Position numbers and translations under genes: made by a program. DNA of 64,000 nt from Lentibacter algarum (lineage in GTDB: Bacteria; Pseudomonadota; Alphaproteobacteria; Rhodobacterales; Rhodobacteraceae): contig NZ_JAHKQI010000008.1 of NCBI RefSeq assembly GCF_018860975.1, positions 497,746 to 561,745 of the forward strand. Reading direction: 5' to 3'. The notes beneath the pieces are model-generated. The model saw only the letters and a program-made list of their open reading frames with translations, was not told the DNA's origin and did no database searches. Below, piece by piece: positions 18,357-27,556 of the stretch (position 1 is the first letter of the stretch; every line of letters begins with the position of its first letter).

Positions 18357-20774
18357 ATGAAAACCACCACAAGAGTGGCCGTCATTGGCGGCGGAGTTGT
18401 TGGCGTGAGTGTTCTGTATCACCTGACCAAACTGGGCTGGTCAGATGTAATGTTGATCGAGCGCTCCGAGTTGACGTCTGGCTCGACATGGCATGCGGCT
18501 GGTGGGTTTCATACACTGAATGGCGACACCAACATGGCGGCACTTCAGGGCTATACCATCAAGCTTTACAAGGAGTTGGAAGAACTCACCGGCATGTCGT
18601 GTGGCTTGCACCATGTTGGCGGTGTGACGCTGGCCGACAACCAGGAGCGCTTTGACATGCTGCTGGCGGAGCGCGCCAAGCACCGGTTTATGGGGCTTGA
18701 GACAGAAATAGTCTCGCCCGAGGAGATCAAAAAGATCGCGCCGGTGACCAATGTTGAGGGCATCCTTGGCGGGTTGTATGATCCGCTCGACGGGCACCTT
18801 GACCCCTCCGGCACCACACATGCCTACGCCAAGGCGGCGCGCATGGGCGGGGCCACCATTGAAACGCATTGCAAGGTGATCGAGACCAACCAGCGCGCTG
18901 ATGGCACTTGGGATGTTGTGACCGAGAAAGGCACTGTGCACGCCGAGCATGTGGTTAACGCAGGCGGGCTTTGGGCGCGGGAAGTTGGCGCAATGGCGGG
19001 TGCTTACCTGCCGCTGCACCCGATGGAGCACCAGTATATCGTTACCGACGAAGTGCCGTTGATCAAAGAGATGATGGCCAGCGGAACCGAGCACCCGCAC
19101 GTTATGGACCCTGCTGGCGAGAGCTACTTGCGCCAAGAAGGTATGGGGCTTTGCATCGGGTTTTATGAGCAGCCTTGCCGTGCCTGGGCGATTGACGGCA
19201 CCAAGTGGGACTTTGGCCATGAGCTGCTGCCTGATGACTTTGACAAGATCGAAGACAGCATCGAGTTCGCATACAAGCGCTTTCCTGATCTGGAAAAATC
19301 CGGTGTGAAGTCGGTCATTCACGGGCCGTTCACCTTTGCGCCTGATGGCAACCCGCTGGTTGGCCCCGTGCCGGGGCTGCGCAATTACTGGAGCGCCTGC
19401 GGTGTTATGGCAGGCTTTAGCCAAGGCGGCGGTGTTGGGCTGATGCTAGCGCAGTGGATGGTTGAGGGCGAGTGCGAGCGTGACACCATGGCGATGGATG
19501 TGGCGCGATTTGGCGACTGGATTACACCGGGATACACACTGCCGAAGGTGATCGAGAACTACCAAAAGCGCTTTAGTGTCGCCTACCCTAACGAGGAACT
19601 GCCAGCGGCGCGGCCTTTCCGCCAAACACCGATGTATGATGTGTTCGACGGGCTTGGCGCTGTTTGGGGTGCACAGTTCGGACTTGAAGTGCCGAACTAC
19701 TTCGCGACGGGCGATGAGCCGCGCTATGAAACGCCGTCATTCAGGCGTAGCAATGCGTTCGAGGCGACAGCACGGGAAGTGAAAGCCGTGCGCGAGGCCG
19801 TTGGCATCAACGAAACCCACAACTTTGGTAAATACCTTGTCACGGGGCCAAATGCGCGTGCCTGGCTTGACCGCATTATGGCAGGGCGTGTGCCTAAGGC
19901 GGGGCGCTTGTCGCTGACTCCTATGCTCTCGCCAAAAGGACGCCTGATTGGTGATTTCACCATTTCCTGCCTCTCGGAGGGCGCGTTTCAGCTGACGGCG
20001 AGTTATGGCTCTCAGGCCTATCACATGCGCTGGTTCGAGCAAAACGAGATGGACGGTGTGCGGGTTGAAAACGTCTCTGACAAGCTCAACGGTTTTCAGA
20101 TCGCGGGGCCGAACGCGCTTAAGGTGCTGACGGCTTGCACACGCGCCGATGCGGCGGCGATGAAGTTCATGGACGTGCGGCACATGACAGTCGGCATGGT
20201 TGATTGCGTTGTGCAGCGAGTGAGCTATTCGGGCGATCTGGGCTATGAGATCTACTGTGACCCGATGGCACAGCGGGCTTTGTGGGATGTGCTTTGGAGC
20301 GCTGGCAAAGAGCACGGTATGCGCCCCTTCGGGATGCGCGCGATGATGTCGCTCAGGCTCGACAAGTTCTTTGGCTCGTGGCTCTCTGAGTTCTCGCCGG
20401 ATTATACTGCGGCCGAGACAGGGCTTGACCGGTTTATCAGCTTCAAGAAAGAGGTTGATTTCATTGGTCGCGCGGCGGCAGAGGCGGAACGTGAAAAAGG
20501 CCCTGCCCGCAAGCTATGTGCTTTTGTTGTGGAGGCTGACGATGCCGATGTGAACGCCTATGAGCCGATCTGGCTTGACGGTAAGGTCGTCGGGTTCTGC
20601 ACTTCGGGCGGCTATTCGCATCATGCAGGCAAGTCTGTGGCGCTCGGGTTTGTGCCGGTGGAGCGCGCCGAGGCTGGCTTGAAAGTCGAGATCGAGATCT
20701 TGGGGCAAATGCGCAGCGCAACCCTGATCACCGAACCACTGTTTGATGCCGATGGAGCAAGGATGCGCGGGTGA
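18357..20774 (+). CDS. FAD-dependent dimethylglycine/sarcosine-type dehydrogenase (GcvT fusion), paralogue
   Basis: An 805-residue protein with the same architecture as its divergent neighbour: GGGVVGVS nucleotide fold at residues 10-17, GSTWHAAGG with the likely flavinylated histidine, FAO_M region, then GcvT and GcvT_C domains. It should oxidise a methylated glycine and form methylene-tetrahydrofolate. The ATG at 18357 is chosen over an upstream in-frame start because AAGGAGAGAG lies 4-11 nt before it and the N-terminus then matches the paralogue residue for residue. The stop overlaps the GTG of the nucleotidyltransferase by 4 bp, implying coupling. Which methylamine-type compound each paralogue uses is not decided by the sequence. 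Confidence 0.9.
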   Translation: MKTTTRVAVIGGGVVGVSVLYHLTKLGWSDVMLIERSELTSGSTWHAAGGFHTLNGDTNMAALQGYTIKLYKELEELTGMSCGLHHVGGVTLADNQERFDMLLAERAKHRFMGLETEIVSPEEIKKIAPVTNVEGILGGLYDPLDGHLDPSGTTHAYAKAARMGGATIETHCKVIETNQRADGTWDVVTEKGTVHAEHVVNAGGLWAREVGAMAGAYLPLHPMEHQYIVTDEVPLIKEMMASGTEHPHVMDPAGESYLRQEGMGLCIGFYEQPCRAWAIDGTKWDFGHELLPDDFDKIEDSIEFAYKRFPDLEKSGVKSVIHGPFTFAPDGNPLVGPVPGLRNYWSACGVMAGFSQGGGVGLMLAQWMVEGECERDTMAMDVARFGDWITPGYTLPKVIENYQKRFSVAYPNEELPAARPFRQTPMYDVFDGLGAVWGAQFGLEVPNYFATGDEPRYETPSFRRSNAFEATAREVKAVREAVGINETHNFGKYLVTGPNARAWLDRIMAGRVPKAGRLSLTPMLSPKGRLIGDFTISCLSEGAFQLTASYGSQAYHMRWFEQNEMDGVRVENVSDKLNGFQIAGPNALKVLTACTRADAAAMKFMDVRHMTVGMVDCVVQRVSYSGDLGYEIYCDPMAQRALWDVLWSAGKEHGMRPFGMRAMMSLRLDKFFGSWLSEFSPDYTAAETGLDRFISFKKEVDFIGRAAAEAEREKGPARKLCAFVVEADDADVNAYEPIWLDGKVVGFCTSGGYSHHAGKSVALGFVPVERAEAGLKVEIEILGQMRSATLITEPLFDADGARMRG

Positions 20775-21376
20775 AACAACGCGCGATATTACTTCCGGCG
20801 GCTGGCGCGTCCTCGCGAATGCGCGGGCGCGACAAGCTGCTGGAGGACGTATTTGGCGCGCCTTGTTTGCGGGTTATGGCCGAGCGATCTTTGGAGAGTG
20901 GTGCCGAGGTGATCGTCACTGTTCCGAGTTTGGAGCATGCGCGGGTCACGGTTCTGGACGGGCTTGATGTGACGCTTGTTGCTGTGCCTGACGCCAGCGA
21001 AGGCATGGCCGCGTCTTTACGCAGGGGTGCTAAAGCAGCAGAAGGATGTTCTGCGCTGATGGTGCTACCACCCGACATGCCCAGTCTTTTGGTTAGCGAT
21101 ATCAAAGAGATGTGGCGCATATTTGATGTGATAAAAGGACCCATCATATTAAGGGCGACCACAGGGTGCGGCGAGCATGGGCACCCTGTGATCTTCGATG
21201 CGGCATTTCTGCCAGCATTTCAGGCCTTAAGCGGAGACAGCGGTGCGGCCCCTATTCTGCGGGCACAGCCGGATGCTGTAAGATTGCACCCTCTGCCAGA
21301 CGAACGCGCACGGGCTGACCTTGACCGTCCGGAGGACTGGGCAGCGTGGCACCGTGCGCAGGACGCGGAAGAATGA
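20771..21376 (+). CDS. MobA/MocA-like nucleotidyltransferase
   Basis: A 201-residue NTP_transf_3 protein resembling molybdenum-cofactor cytidylyl- or guanylyltransferases. The N-terminal LLPAAGASSRMRGRDKLLE (residues 7-25) is the nucleotide-binding signature, and LPPDMPSL near residue 98 matches the metal-binding DMP motif. The start is a GTG that overlaps the upstream dehydrogenase stop as GTGA. No molybdoenzyme or xdh gene lies nearby, so its substrate is unclear; a role unrelated to molybdenum, coupled to the methylglycine dehydrogenase, is possible. Its last 125 bp overlap the convergent hypothetical gene. Confidence 0.8.
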   Translation: MKQRAILLPAAGASSRMRGRDKLLEDVFGAPCLRVMAERSLESGAEVIVTVPSLEHARVTVLDGLDVTLVAVPDASEGMAASLRRGAKAAEGCSALMVLPPDMPSLLVSDIKEMWRIFDVIKGPIILRATTGCGEHGHPVIFDAAFLPAFQALSGDSGAAPILRAQPDAVRLHPLPDERARADLDRPEDWAAWHRAQDAEE

Positions 21377-21671
21377 TTTCGTCGATGTCCTGAAAGATGA
21401 TGCTGTCAATGCCGTCAGTGATACTGCCTGCGTTCGGTGAAACGAACTCTACTGAAAGCGCGAGTTCGATGGCCGACAGGTCAATTATGCGAATGCCGTG
21501 CCCGCCGCCTGTGCCGCCAATCAACGCATCGGCTCCGAGGCCGCCTTGCCGCGGCAAAGGCTTGAAAACCCTGGTAGAATTTGGTTCTTTCTCCGTTTTT
21601 CCCGCACCCCTTGCATAAGTGGGATAATGACTCTCAAAGTATCCTGATGAAACTGCCACGATGTCGCTCAT
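21252..21671 (-). CDS. Hypothetical protein with RTX-like glycine stretch
   Basis: A possible 139-residue protein starting MSDIVAVSSGYFES. Residues 44-60 read GGLGADALIGGTGGGHG, which resembles a degenerate RTX nonapeptide, followed by an Ile/Leu-rich acidic part (GIDSIIFQDIDEIILPR). The ribosome binding site is weak. Codon use looks coding up to about the middle, but the last 41 codons lie antisense within the 3' end of the nucleotidyltransferase, so the true gene may have been truncated and its frame continued by chance. It follows the big RTX gene on the same strand after two hairpins. Treat as tentative. Confidence 0.45.
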   Translation of the reverse strand: MSDIVAVSSGYFESHYPTYARGAGKTEKEPNSTRVFKPLPRQGGLGADALIGGTGGGHGIRIIDLSAIELALSVEFVSPNAGSITDGIDSIIFQDIDEIILPRPAHGATLPSPPDGQGQPVRVRLAEGAILQHPAVPAE

Positions 21672-21821
21672 TTTTCTCGTTTTGTTGACATCTAATTTGC
21701 TGAAGTTTGATGGCGTTAATTGGGCGCGGCGGTGTTGAATCGCTCCTTTTGCTCTTGGAAATTGCCTCATTACCGTGCGGAGGGTTAGCCGCCATTTTGG
21801 CGTTCTCCCTAAACGTGCAAA

Positions 21822-21849
21822 GGGGAAGGCACGCGAACGCGCCTTCCCC
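21822..21849 (-). terminator. Second hairpin downstream of the RTX-Hint gene
   Basis: A 9-bp stem (GGGGAAGGC / GCCTTCCCC) that can extend through an inner CGCG/CGCG pair, followed on the minus strand by TTTGC. It is a good candidate intrinsic terminator for the RTX gene. Confidence 0.6.
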
Positions 21850-21902
21850 ACACGTTCACCATAAGGCAAACGTCGCTGCATATTCCGAAATGTGTGGAAG
21901 TT

Positions 21903-21929
21903 CGGGCCTCGCCATAGTGGCGAAGCCCG
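21903..21929 (-). terminator. First hairpin downstream of the RTX-Hint gene
   Basis: A stem of two 5-bp helices (CGGGC/GCCCG and CGCCA/TGGCG) around a 2-nt internal loop and a 3-nt loop, 17 nt after the RTX stop. There is no T-run. It works probably with the second hairpin to end or stabilise the transcript. Confidence 0.5.
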
Positions 21930-21947
21930 AGAGTTGATTTGGTCGAT

Positions 21948-24900
21948 CTAGCCGATCAGAAGCTTGGCTTCGTGCTTCTTGAGCGAGCGGCGCGCGGCGG
22001 TGTAATCGTCGACACCTTCCTTGCTTGTCAGCTCAGGGAAGAGCTGCAAGATTTCGTCGCGTTGCTCGGTGCCGAGACCGTCGAGAACCGACTGACCAGG
22101 CTGGAAGCTTTCAGTCCAAGCACCGTTCGACAGCACAACCTCGTGGTTGTCGAACATGAAGTGAACATATGTCACCCCGAGTGTGCCCACTTCATCAATC
22201 CCTTTGAGGCCGGTGAGGTGTTTGGCGGCTGCGAGCACTTCTGTCTCTTCAAAGTAGAGAGAGGTGCGCTCGTTGTTCAGCAGAACCCGGTGTTGCGGGC
22301 TGACGAGGATGTCATGCTCTGGCAGGTTGTTGCCAAGCGAGCCCTTCTGGATGAGGATCGGGCGCAGGTTTGGTGATCTTGCAAGATCGAAGCCTGAGAG
22401 TGCCTTCGTGCCCATCCAGCGGATTTCCTGAATGCCGTTGTCGCGGGTGATGATCTTGTCACCGACTTTGAGCTCTTCAACGAGACGCTCTCCACGCGGT
22501 GTGGCGATCGCTGTGCCCGGCGTAAAGCACGGCACGACGTTTTCGATCTCTTCGAATTCCATCGTTGAGGTGATGTTTCCATCCTCATCGCGGAACTCGA
22601 CATAGCCGTCTTCACGGTCATCCGATGTGTAGACCACGTTGAGCGAGCCACCCGGGTTAACCGCTTCTGCGGCGCCTGTGAGGTCGAGCGTGTCGTAGTC
22701 GTTTGGCGAGCCGTCAGGGCGTACACCGTCCGGGCCCGAACCACCGTCAACAACGTCACCGGCTGTGATGTCGATGAACAGGTCTTGACCCTGCCCGCCG
22801 CTCATGGTGTCGGCACCGCCGCCACCTGAGAGCACATCATCACCAACCACACCGTCGAGGACATCGTCGCCTTCGCCGCCTTCCAGCGTATCATTGCCCA
22901 GTGCGCCGACCATTGTGTCGTCGCCTTGACCACCGATCAGGCTGTCGTTGCCTGTGCCGCCTTCAACGCTATCGTCGTCAATGCCTGCGTCGATTGTGTC
23001 GTCGCCTGCGCCGCCGAAGATGGTGTCGTCGTCGTCGCCTGTGGTGATGAAGTCGTCACCAGCGCCGCCTGTGACAAGGTCACGGTCGTCTTCAGGATCA
23101 GGATCAACATCGTCGGTCAGCGGTGTGCCGCCTGAAGTGTCGATCACGTCATCGCCTGTGCCGCCGTCAACTGTGTCGGCACCGTCGCCGCCTGTGACAG
23201 TGTCGTTGCCGTCGCCAGCAAGGATGCTGTCGTCGCCTGCGCCACCATCAACCAAGTCATTGTCGATACCGGCGTCGATCACATCGTTGCCTGCGCCGCC
23301 GTCGATCGTGTCGCGGTCGTCGCCTGTGGTGATGGTGTCGTCGCCTGCACCAGCAACCACGCTGTCGCGGTCATTGTCAGGGTCTAGGTCTTCGCTGTCA
23401 GGTGCGTCGTCGTAGTCATAGCCTTCGGTGTTGATAACATCGTTGCCCTGACCGCCGATGACAGTGTCTGAACCTGTGCCGGTTGTGACCACATCGTCGT
23501 CGATGCCAGCGTCGACATAGTCGTCGCCTTGGCCCGAAGTGATGGTGTCATCGTCGTCGCCGGTAAAGATCGTGTCGTTACCTGCGCCGCCAATCACGCT
23601 GTCGCGATCATCTTCCGGGTCTGGGTCAACATCATCAGTCAGTGGTGTGCCGCCTGAGGCGTCGATGAAGTCATCGCCTTCGCCGCCGTCGATGGTATCT
23701 GAACCGTCGCCACCGAACACACTGTCTTCGTCGATGCCAGCGTCGATGCTGTCATTGCCTGCGCCGCCGAAGATTGTGTCGTCGTCGTCGCCTGTGATGA
23801 TCGTATCGTCGCCTGCGCCGCCTTCAGCGTAGTCGAGGTCATTGGTTGGGTCGAAGTCTGTATCGTCTGGCTCAGGCAGGAAGCCTGAAAGGTCGATATA
23901 GTCGTCGCCCTGACCGCCGAGGCCGGTGTCGGAACCGTTGCCACCGATGAGGCTGTCTTCGTCGATGCCGCCGTCGAGAACGTCGTCGCCGTCGCCGCCG
24001 ATGAGTGTGTCATCGTCGTCTTCGCCAAGGATCGTGTCGTTGCCAGCGCCGCCGTCTACATAGTCGGTGTCGTTGTTTGGCAGTATGTCGGTCGCATCAA
24101 CTTCATTGCCGCCGTAGGTGCTGCCACCTGCGTTGATGAAGTCATCGCCTTCGTTGCCGAAGATGCTGTCTGCACCGTGGAAACCGATGATGCTGTCGTC
24201 GCCTTCGCCGCCGTAGACAGTGTCGTCGTCGATACCGGCATCGATCGTGTCGTTACCAGTGCCGCCGTCGATCTCGTCAGCGTCGTCACCTGTAAAGATG
24301 ATATCGTTGCCAGCGCCGCCAAAGACAGTGTCGAGACCGTCAGTGGTGTTCGGGTCTGTAACGATGCCCGGGTAGCCAGCGATTGGAAGGTTGGGATCGT
24401 CGCCGATATAGTCGGAGAAGGTGTTTGTGCCGGCGTAGATCGTATCGTCGCCGTCGCCAGCGATAATGTAGTCGGAGCCTTGCAGATCTTCGACGATATC
24501 GTTGCCTGCACCTGCGTCGACCACGTCGTCGTCGATGCCGCTGTCGATGCTATCGTCGCCGTCGCCGCCTGTGATGGTATCAGCGTCATCGCCTGTAATG
24601 ATCGTGTCGTTACCTGCGCCGCCATCGACAGTGTCGTGGTCATTGTCTGGCTCTGCATCAACGGGCAGACCTGGGAAGACTTCGACGTCGATCAGCGGAT
24701 CAGAACCCGATACGTCGATAAAGTCGTCGCCATCGTCACCGCCAGCTGCATCGTTGCCGTCGCCGCCAATGATGCTGTCGTTGCCGTCTCCACCTGCGAT
24801 GATGTCGTTACCGTCGCCGCCGTCGAGCGTGTCGTCGCCCTCTTCGCCGCTCAGGTCGTCATCGCCGGTGCTGCCGTCAACATCGTCATTGCCGAGACCC

Positions 24901-26822
24901 GCGAGAACCGTATCGTCACCGTCGCCGGCTTCTACGATATCATCCTGGATGGTGTCGTTGGGCAGAATGGCGTCGTTGTGGTCGATCAGGTCGCCATCAG
25001 GGTCACCAACATAGTCGAAGTCGATAAGATCGTCATTATCCGTGCCAGAAACGATGCCATCCGGCTCGACCGGATCTTGCACAGTTACCGTCACGGTCGC
25101 TGTCGTCGCGTTGCCGGCTGGATCGGTGACTGTGTAGTCAAACGTGTCGGTGCCGGTGAAACCGTCGGCTGGCGTGTAAGTGATTGTGCCATTGGCGTTT
25201 ACAACTGCCGAGCCGTTGGCCGGTTCGGTTGTGCCTGTGACGGTCAGTGCTTCACCCTCAGGGTCACTGTCGTTGCCAAGAACGTCGATCACAACAGGCA
25301 TTTCAAGATCGGTTGTGTCGCTGTCGTCGCCCGCTATTGGCGCTTGGTTTGGATCGCTCACCACAACAGTTACAGTCGCCGTGCTTTCGTTGCCTGACGG
25401 ATCGGTGATTGTATAGTCAAACGTATCAGTGCCGGTGAAGCCGGTGTTTGGCGTGTAAGTCACGGTGCCGTCGCCGTTTGCGACTGCTGTGCCGTTGGCC
25501 GGTGTGGTTGTGCCGATAACGGTGAGGTCTTCGCCTTCAGGGTCACTGTCGTTGCCGAGAACCGAGATCACAACGGCTTCGTCGAGATCAGTTGTCTCGT
25601 TGTCGTCGGTCGCAGTTGGAGCTTCGTTGCCCGGGTTAACCGTGACCACGATGTCAGCAGTGTCGTAGCCGCCCTGCCCGTCTTCAATCACATAAGTGAT
25701 TGTTTCGGTGCCGGTGAAGCCCGCGTCAGGCGTGTAAGTGATTGTTCCATCTGCATTAGCAACGGCTGTGCCATTGTCAGGTTCGCCGACTTGAGTGATT
25801 GTCAGCGGGTCGCCGTCCGGGTCACTGTCGTTCTCGAGAACGGTGACAATAACCGCTTCGCCCTCGTCGGTGACGGCTGTATCATCGCCTGCAACGGGGA
25901 AGGTGTTTGGATCAGAGGCTTCTGTGACGTTGACTGTAACAGTCGCAGTGCTTTCATTGCCTGACGGATCAGTGACTGTGTAGTCAAATGTGTCTGTTCC
26001 AACAAAGCCAGCATTCGGCGTGTAAGTCACTGTGCCGTCGCCGTTTTCGACTGCTGTGCCGTTGGCCGGTTCGGTTGTGCCGGTCACTGTGAGGTCGTCG
26101 CCGTCAGGGTCACTGTCGTTGTCGAGAACGTCAACCACTACAGCGGTGTCTTCACTTGTTTCATCTGTGTCGTCACGGGCGTCTGGTGCTGTGTTCGGGT
26201 CGGCGTCCATTGTAGAGAAGTGAACGTCTGAAACCATCACGGCTTGCTCGCCCGTGCCGGCATTGTCATATTCGATTTCGATGTAGGAGACTGGGCCGTC
26301 GATGCAAACGAGAGTCGAGGCGTCGCCATCGGTGTAGCCATAGTTAACCGAACCGCCAGTGAGGACGTTTCCGTCTTCATCTACTGCTGAACCGCTTGAG
26401 AAGGTTACAGGAACTTCTTCACCATCGGGGCCGTAGGCGCGGATGGTAACGATGTCTTGGTGGTTGGGTGTGCCCGGGTCAACGTCGCCGCCGCCGCCGT
26501 CAATATCGTTGAGGCGGAACTTAACGTTCTGAACGTCGTTCGAGTAAAGAGGGTTTGTCGAGGAAAAGTCGATCGTGGTGATCGAAGTATCGTCAATGCC
26601 GCCTTCGCCGCCCTGGCCGTCGAGCTTCAAGAAGGACTGTGAATTGATGCCTTCGTCAGCATCGACATATCCCGGAGCGTTAAAGGTTACCGCATTGGCT
26701 TCCTCGTCTTGCACTTGAAATCCTAGTGAAACTTCAACACCGCCAGTGTCTACAGTTTCGCCGCCTTCAACCGAGGTGCCATATGCACCAAGATCGCCCC
26801 AGTTTAAAAACAGATCAGCCAT
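21948..26822 (-). CDS. Large RTX-type calcium-binding protein with cadherin-like repeats and Hint domain
   Basis: A 1624-residue, very acidic, probably secreted protein without a classical signal peptide, as expected for type I export. Order: N-terminal domain of unknown fold (1-205); four cadherin-like/tandem-95 repeats of about 95 residues, each with DNDSDP(D/E)G and a GTDTFDY-type core (206-585); a long block of GGxGxDxxxGG-like RTX nonapeptides rich in DDDT (590-1400); and a Hint_2 domain from about 1430. The last begins CFTPGTAIATP, with the nucleophile-position cysteine, and later has VSPQHRVLL. RTX turns bind calcium; Hint domains can self-cleave. Likely role: adhesin or surface-layer protein. 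No transporter genes lie alongside. The DNA is internally repetitive, so assembly or recombination could change its length. Confidence 0.88.
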   Translation of the reverse strand: MADLFLNWGDLGAYGTSVEGGETVDTGGVEVSLGFQVQDEEANAVTFNAPGYVDADEGINSQSFLKLDGQGGEGGIDDTSITTIDFSSTNPLYSNDVQNVKFRLNDIDGGGGDVDPGTPNHQDIVTIRAYGPDGEEVPVTFSSGSAVDEDGNVLTGGSVNYGYTDGDASTLVCIDGPVSYIEIEYDNAGTGEQAVMVSDVHFSTMDADPNTAPDARDDTDETSEDTAVVVDVLDNDSDPDGDDLTVTGTTEPANGTAVENGDGTVTYTPNAGFVGTDTFDYTVTDPSGNESTATVTVNVTEASDPNTFPVAGDDTAVTDEGEAVIVTVLENDSDPDGDPLTITQVGEPDNGTAVANADGTITYTPDAGFTGTETITYVIEDGQGGYDTADIVVTVNPGNEAPTATDDNETTDLDEAVVISVLGNDSDPEGEDLTVIGTTTPANGTAVANGDGTVTYTPNTGFTGTDTFDYTITDPSGNESTATVTVVVSDPNQAPIAGDDSDTTDLEMPVVIDVLGNDSDPEGEALTVTGTTEPANGSAVVNANGTITYTPADGFTGTDTFDYTVTDPAGNATTATVTVTVQDPVEPDGIVSGTDNDDLIDFDYVGDPDGDLIDHNDAILPNDTIQDDIVEAGDGDDTVLAGLGNDDVDGSTGDDDLSGEEGDDTLDGGDGNDIIAGGDGNDSIIGGDGNDAAGGDDGDDFIDVSGSDPLIDVEVFPGLPVDAEPDNDHDTVDGGAGNDTIITGDDADTITGGDGDDSIDSGIDDDVVDAGAGNDIVEDLQGSDYIIAGDGDDTIYAGTNTFSDYIGDDPNLPIAGYPGIVTDPNTTDGLDTVFGGAGNDIIFTGDDADEIDGGTGNDTIDAGIDDDTVYGGEGDDSIIGFHGADSIFGNEGDDFINAGGSTYGGNEVDATDILPNNDTDYVDGGAGNDTILGEDDDDTLIGGDGDDVLDGGIDEDSLIGGNGSDTGLGGQGDDYIDLSGFLPEPDDTDFDPTNDLDYAEGGAGDDTIITGDDDDTIFGGAGNDSIDAGIDEDSVFGGDGSDTIDGGEGDDFIDASGGTPLTDDVDPDPEDDRDSVIGGAGNDTIFTGDDDDTITSGQGDDYVDAGIDDDVVTTGTGSDTVIGGQGNDVINTEGYDYDDAPDSEDLDPDNDRDSVVAGAGDDTITTGDDRDTIDGGAGNDVIDAGIDNDLVDGGAGDDSILAGDGNDTVTGGDGADTVDGGTGDDVIDTSGGTPLTDDVDPDPEDDRDLVTGGAGDDFITTGDDDDTIFGGAGDDTIDAGIDDDSVEGGTGNDSLIGGQGDDTMVGALGNDTLEGGEGDDVLDGVVGDDVLSGGGGADTMSGGQGQDLFIDITAGDVVDGGSGPDGVRPDGSPNDYDTLDLTGAAEAVNPGGSLNVVYTSDDREDGYVEFRDEDGNITSTMEFEEIENVVPCFTPGTAIATPRGERLVEELKVGDKIITRDNGIQEIRWMGTKALSGFDLARSPNLRPILIQKGSLGNNLPEHDILVSPQHRVLLNNERTSLYFEETEVLAAAKHLTGLKGIDEVGTLGVTYVHFMFDNHEVVLSNGAWTESFQPGQSVLDGLGTEQRDEILQLFPELTSKEGVDDYTAARRSLKKHEAKLLIG
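22840..25020 (-). repeat. Internal RTX repeat block
   Basis: About 2.2 kb of degenerate 27-bp units encoding glycine-aspartate nonapeptides. At a higher level, runs of several nonapeptides plus a DPxxDTDY-type spacer recur with a period of roughly 95-115 codons (for example GGAGNDTI-TGDDDDTI-GGAGNDSI-DAGID). That indicates tandem duplication of a larger cassette. Confidence 0.75.
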
Positions 26823-27556
26823 TTTCGACCCTTCTCTCTACATCACGTCGGGGAAACCCCGGCCGCCGATTGAGAGCCCCTGCTTACGCTTGAGCTCTCG
26901 TTTCATCTTTACGAGAACGTCTGATAAGAACGAAAAGGATTGCAGCATATGTAAGCCGTGCTTGTGCACAGACTTCCTCGGCAGCAAATGCCACGACCCG
27001 AGCAAAAGGTATCGCAGCGCTTTTCGCATCATGCAGATGCTTCGCAGTTTAGCGGTCGCCCCCGTGACCTACTTACTACGCCCCCCAGATGGGCATCCTC
27101 ATTCATAGGAGGTTTGCTTGCGCCTCAAAAGATAAATTTGTCGGGAAAATGGCGGTATTTCTCCCCGTCACCACATTCTCGCCTCAAAGTTGCATGCCTT
27201 ATTTGAAGGCTTGGCCAGGTGGGGTCTGCTACAATTTGTGAATGAAAGGTTAACAATAACCTTATTTAATTGAATTTTACCGAAGTTTGACCGGTGTCCA
27301 ATCCTGCAAGCAAATGCTCATTGTTGAGCAACTGGAAACAACAGATTGTCGCTTGCGATTGTCGAAAGTCATTCACATCCACCAGAGGTAGTAGATTCAA
27401 TTGATCACAAAAGCGTAATAAAACTACTCAGTCGCCGTTGATTGGACACGAATCTCAAGAATTGCCACATTTCAACTGCCGAATCGCGGCTGGAACATGC
27501 GCACAAAAAGTCTGGTCATGACCATTTGCGGAGAATCACCGAATATTTAGACGATT
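26823..27556. other. Long intergenic region upstream of the RTX-Hint gene
   Basis: The 734 bp between the RTX start and tRNA-Leu hold no gene I can support. The strip at 27246-27263 is a perfect 7-bp inverted repeat (AAGGTTA-acaa-TAACCTT) followed by AT-rich sequence, a possible operator. The part beyond 27240 is clearly more AT-rich than the flanks, so the RTX promoter and its control sites are probably here. Confidence 0.5.

Noticed and set aside
22926-26642. Many long frames antisense to the RTX gene, including one of 406 codons
   Set aside because: They arise from the GAT/GAC-rich repeats read backwards as Val/Ser-rich strings; no start signals and no domain.
26838-27032. 64-codon minus-strand frame just before the RTX gene
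   Set aside because: Basic, low-complexity sequence with no RBS; might be a leader peptide but nothing supports it.
27318-27440. AT-rich direct and inverted short repeats considered as an att site near tRNA-Leu
   Set aside because: No copy of the tRNA 3' end and no integrase near; xerD at 11 kb is a housekeeping recombinase.
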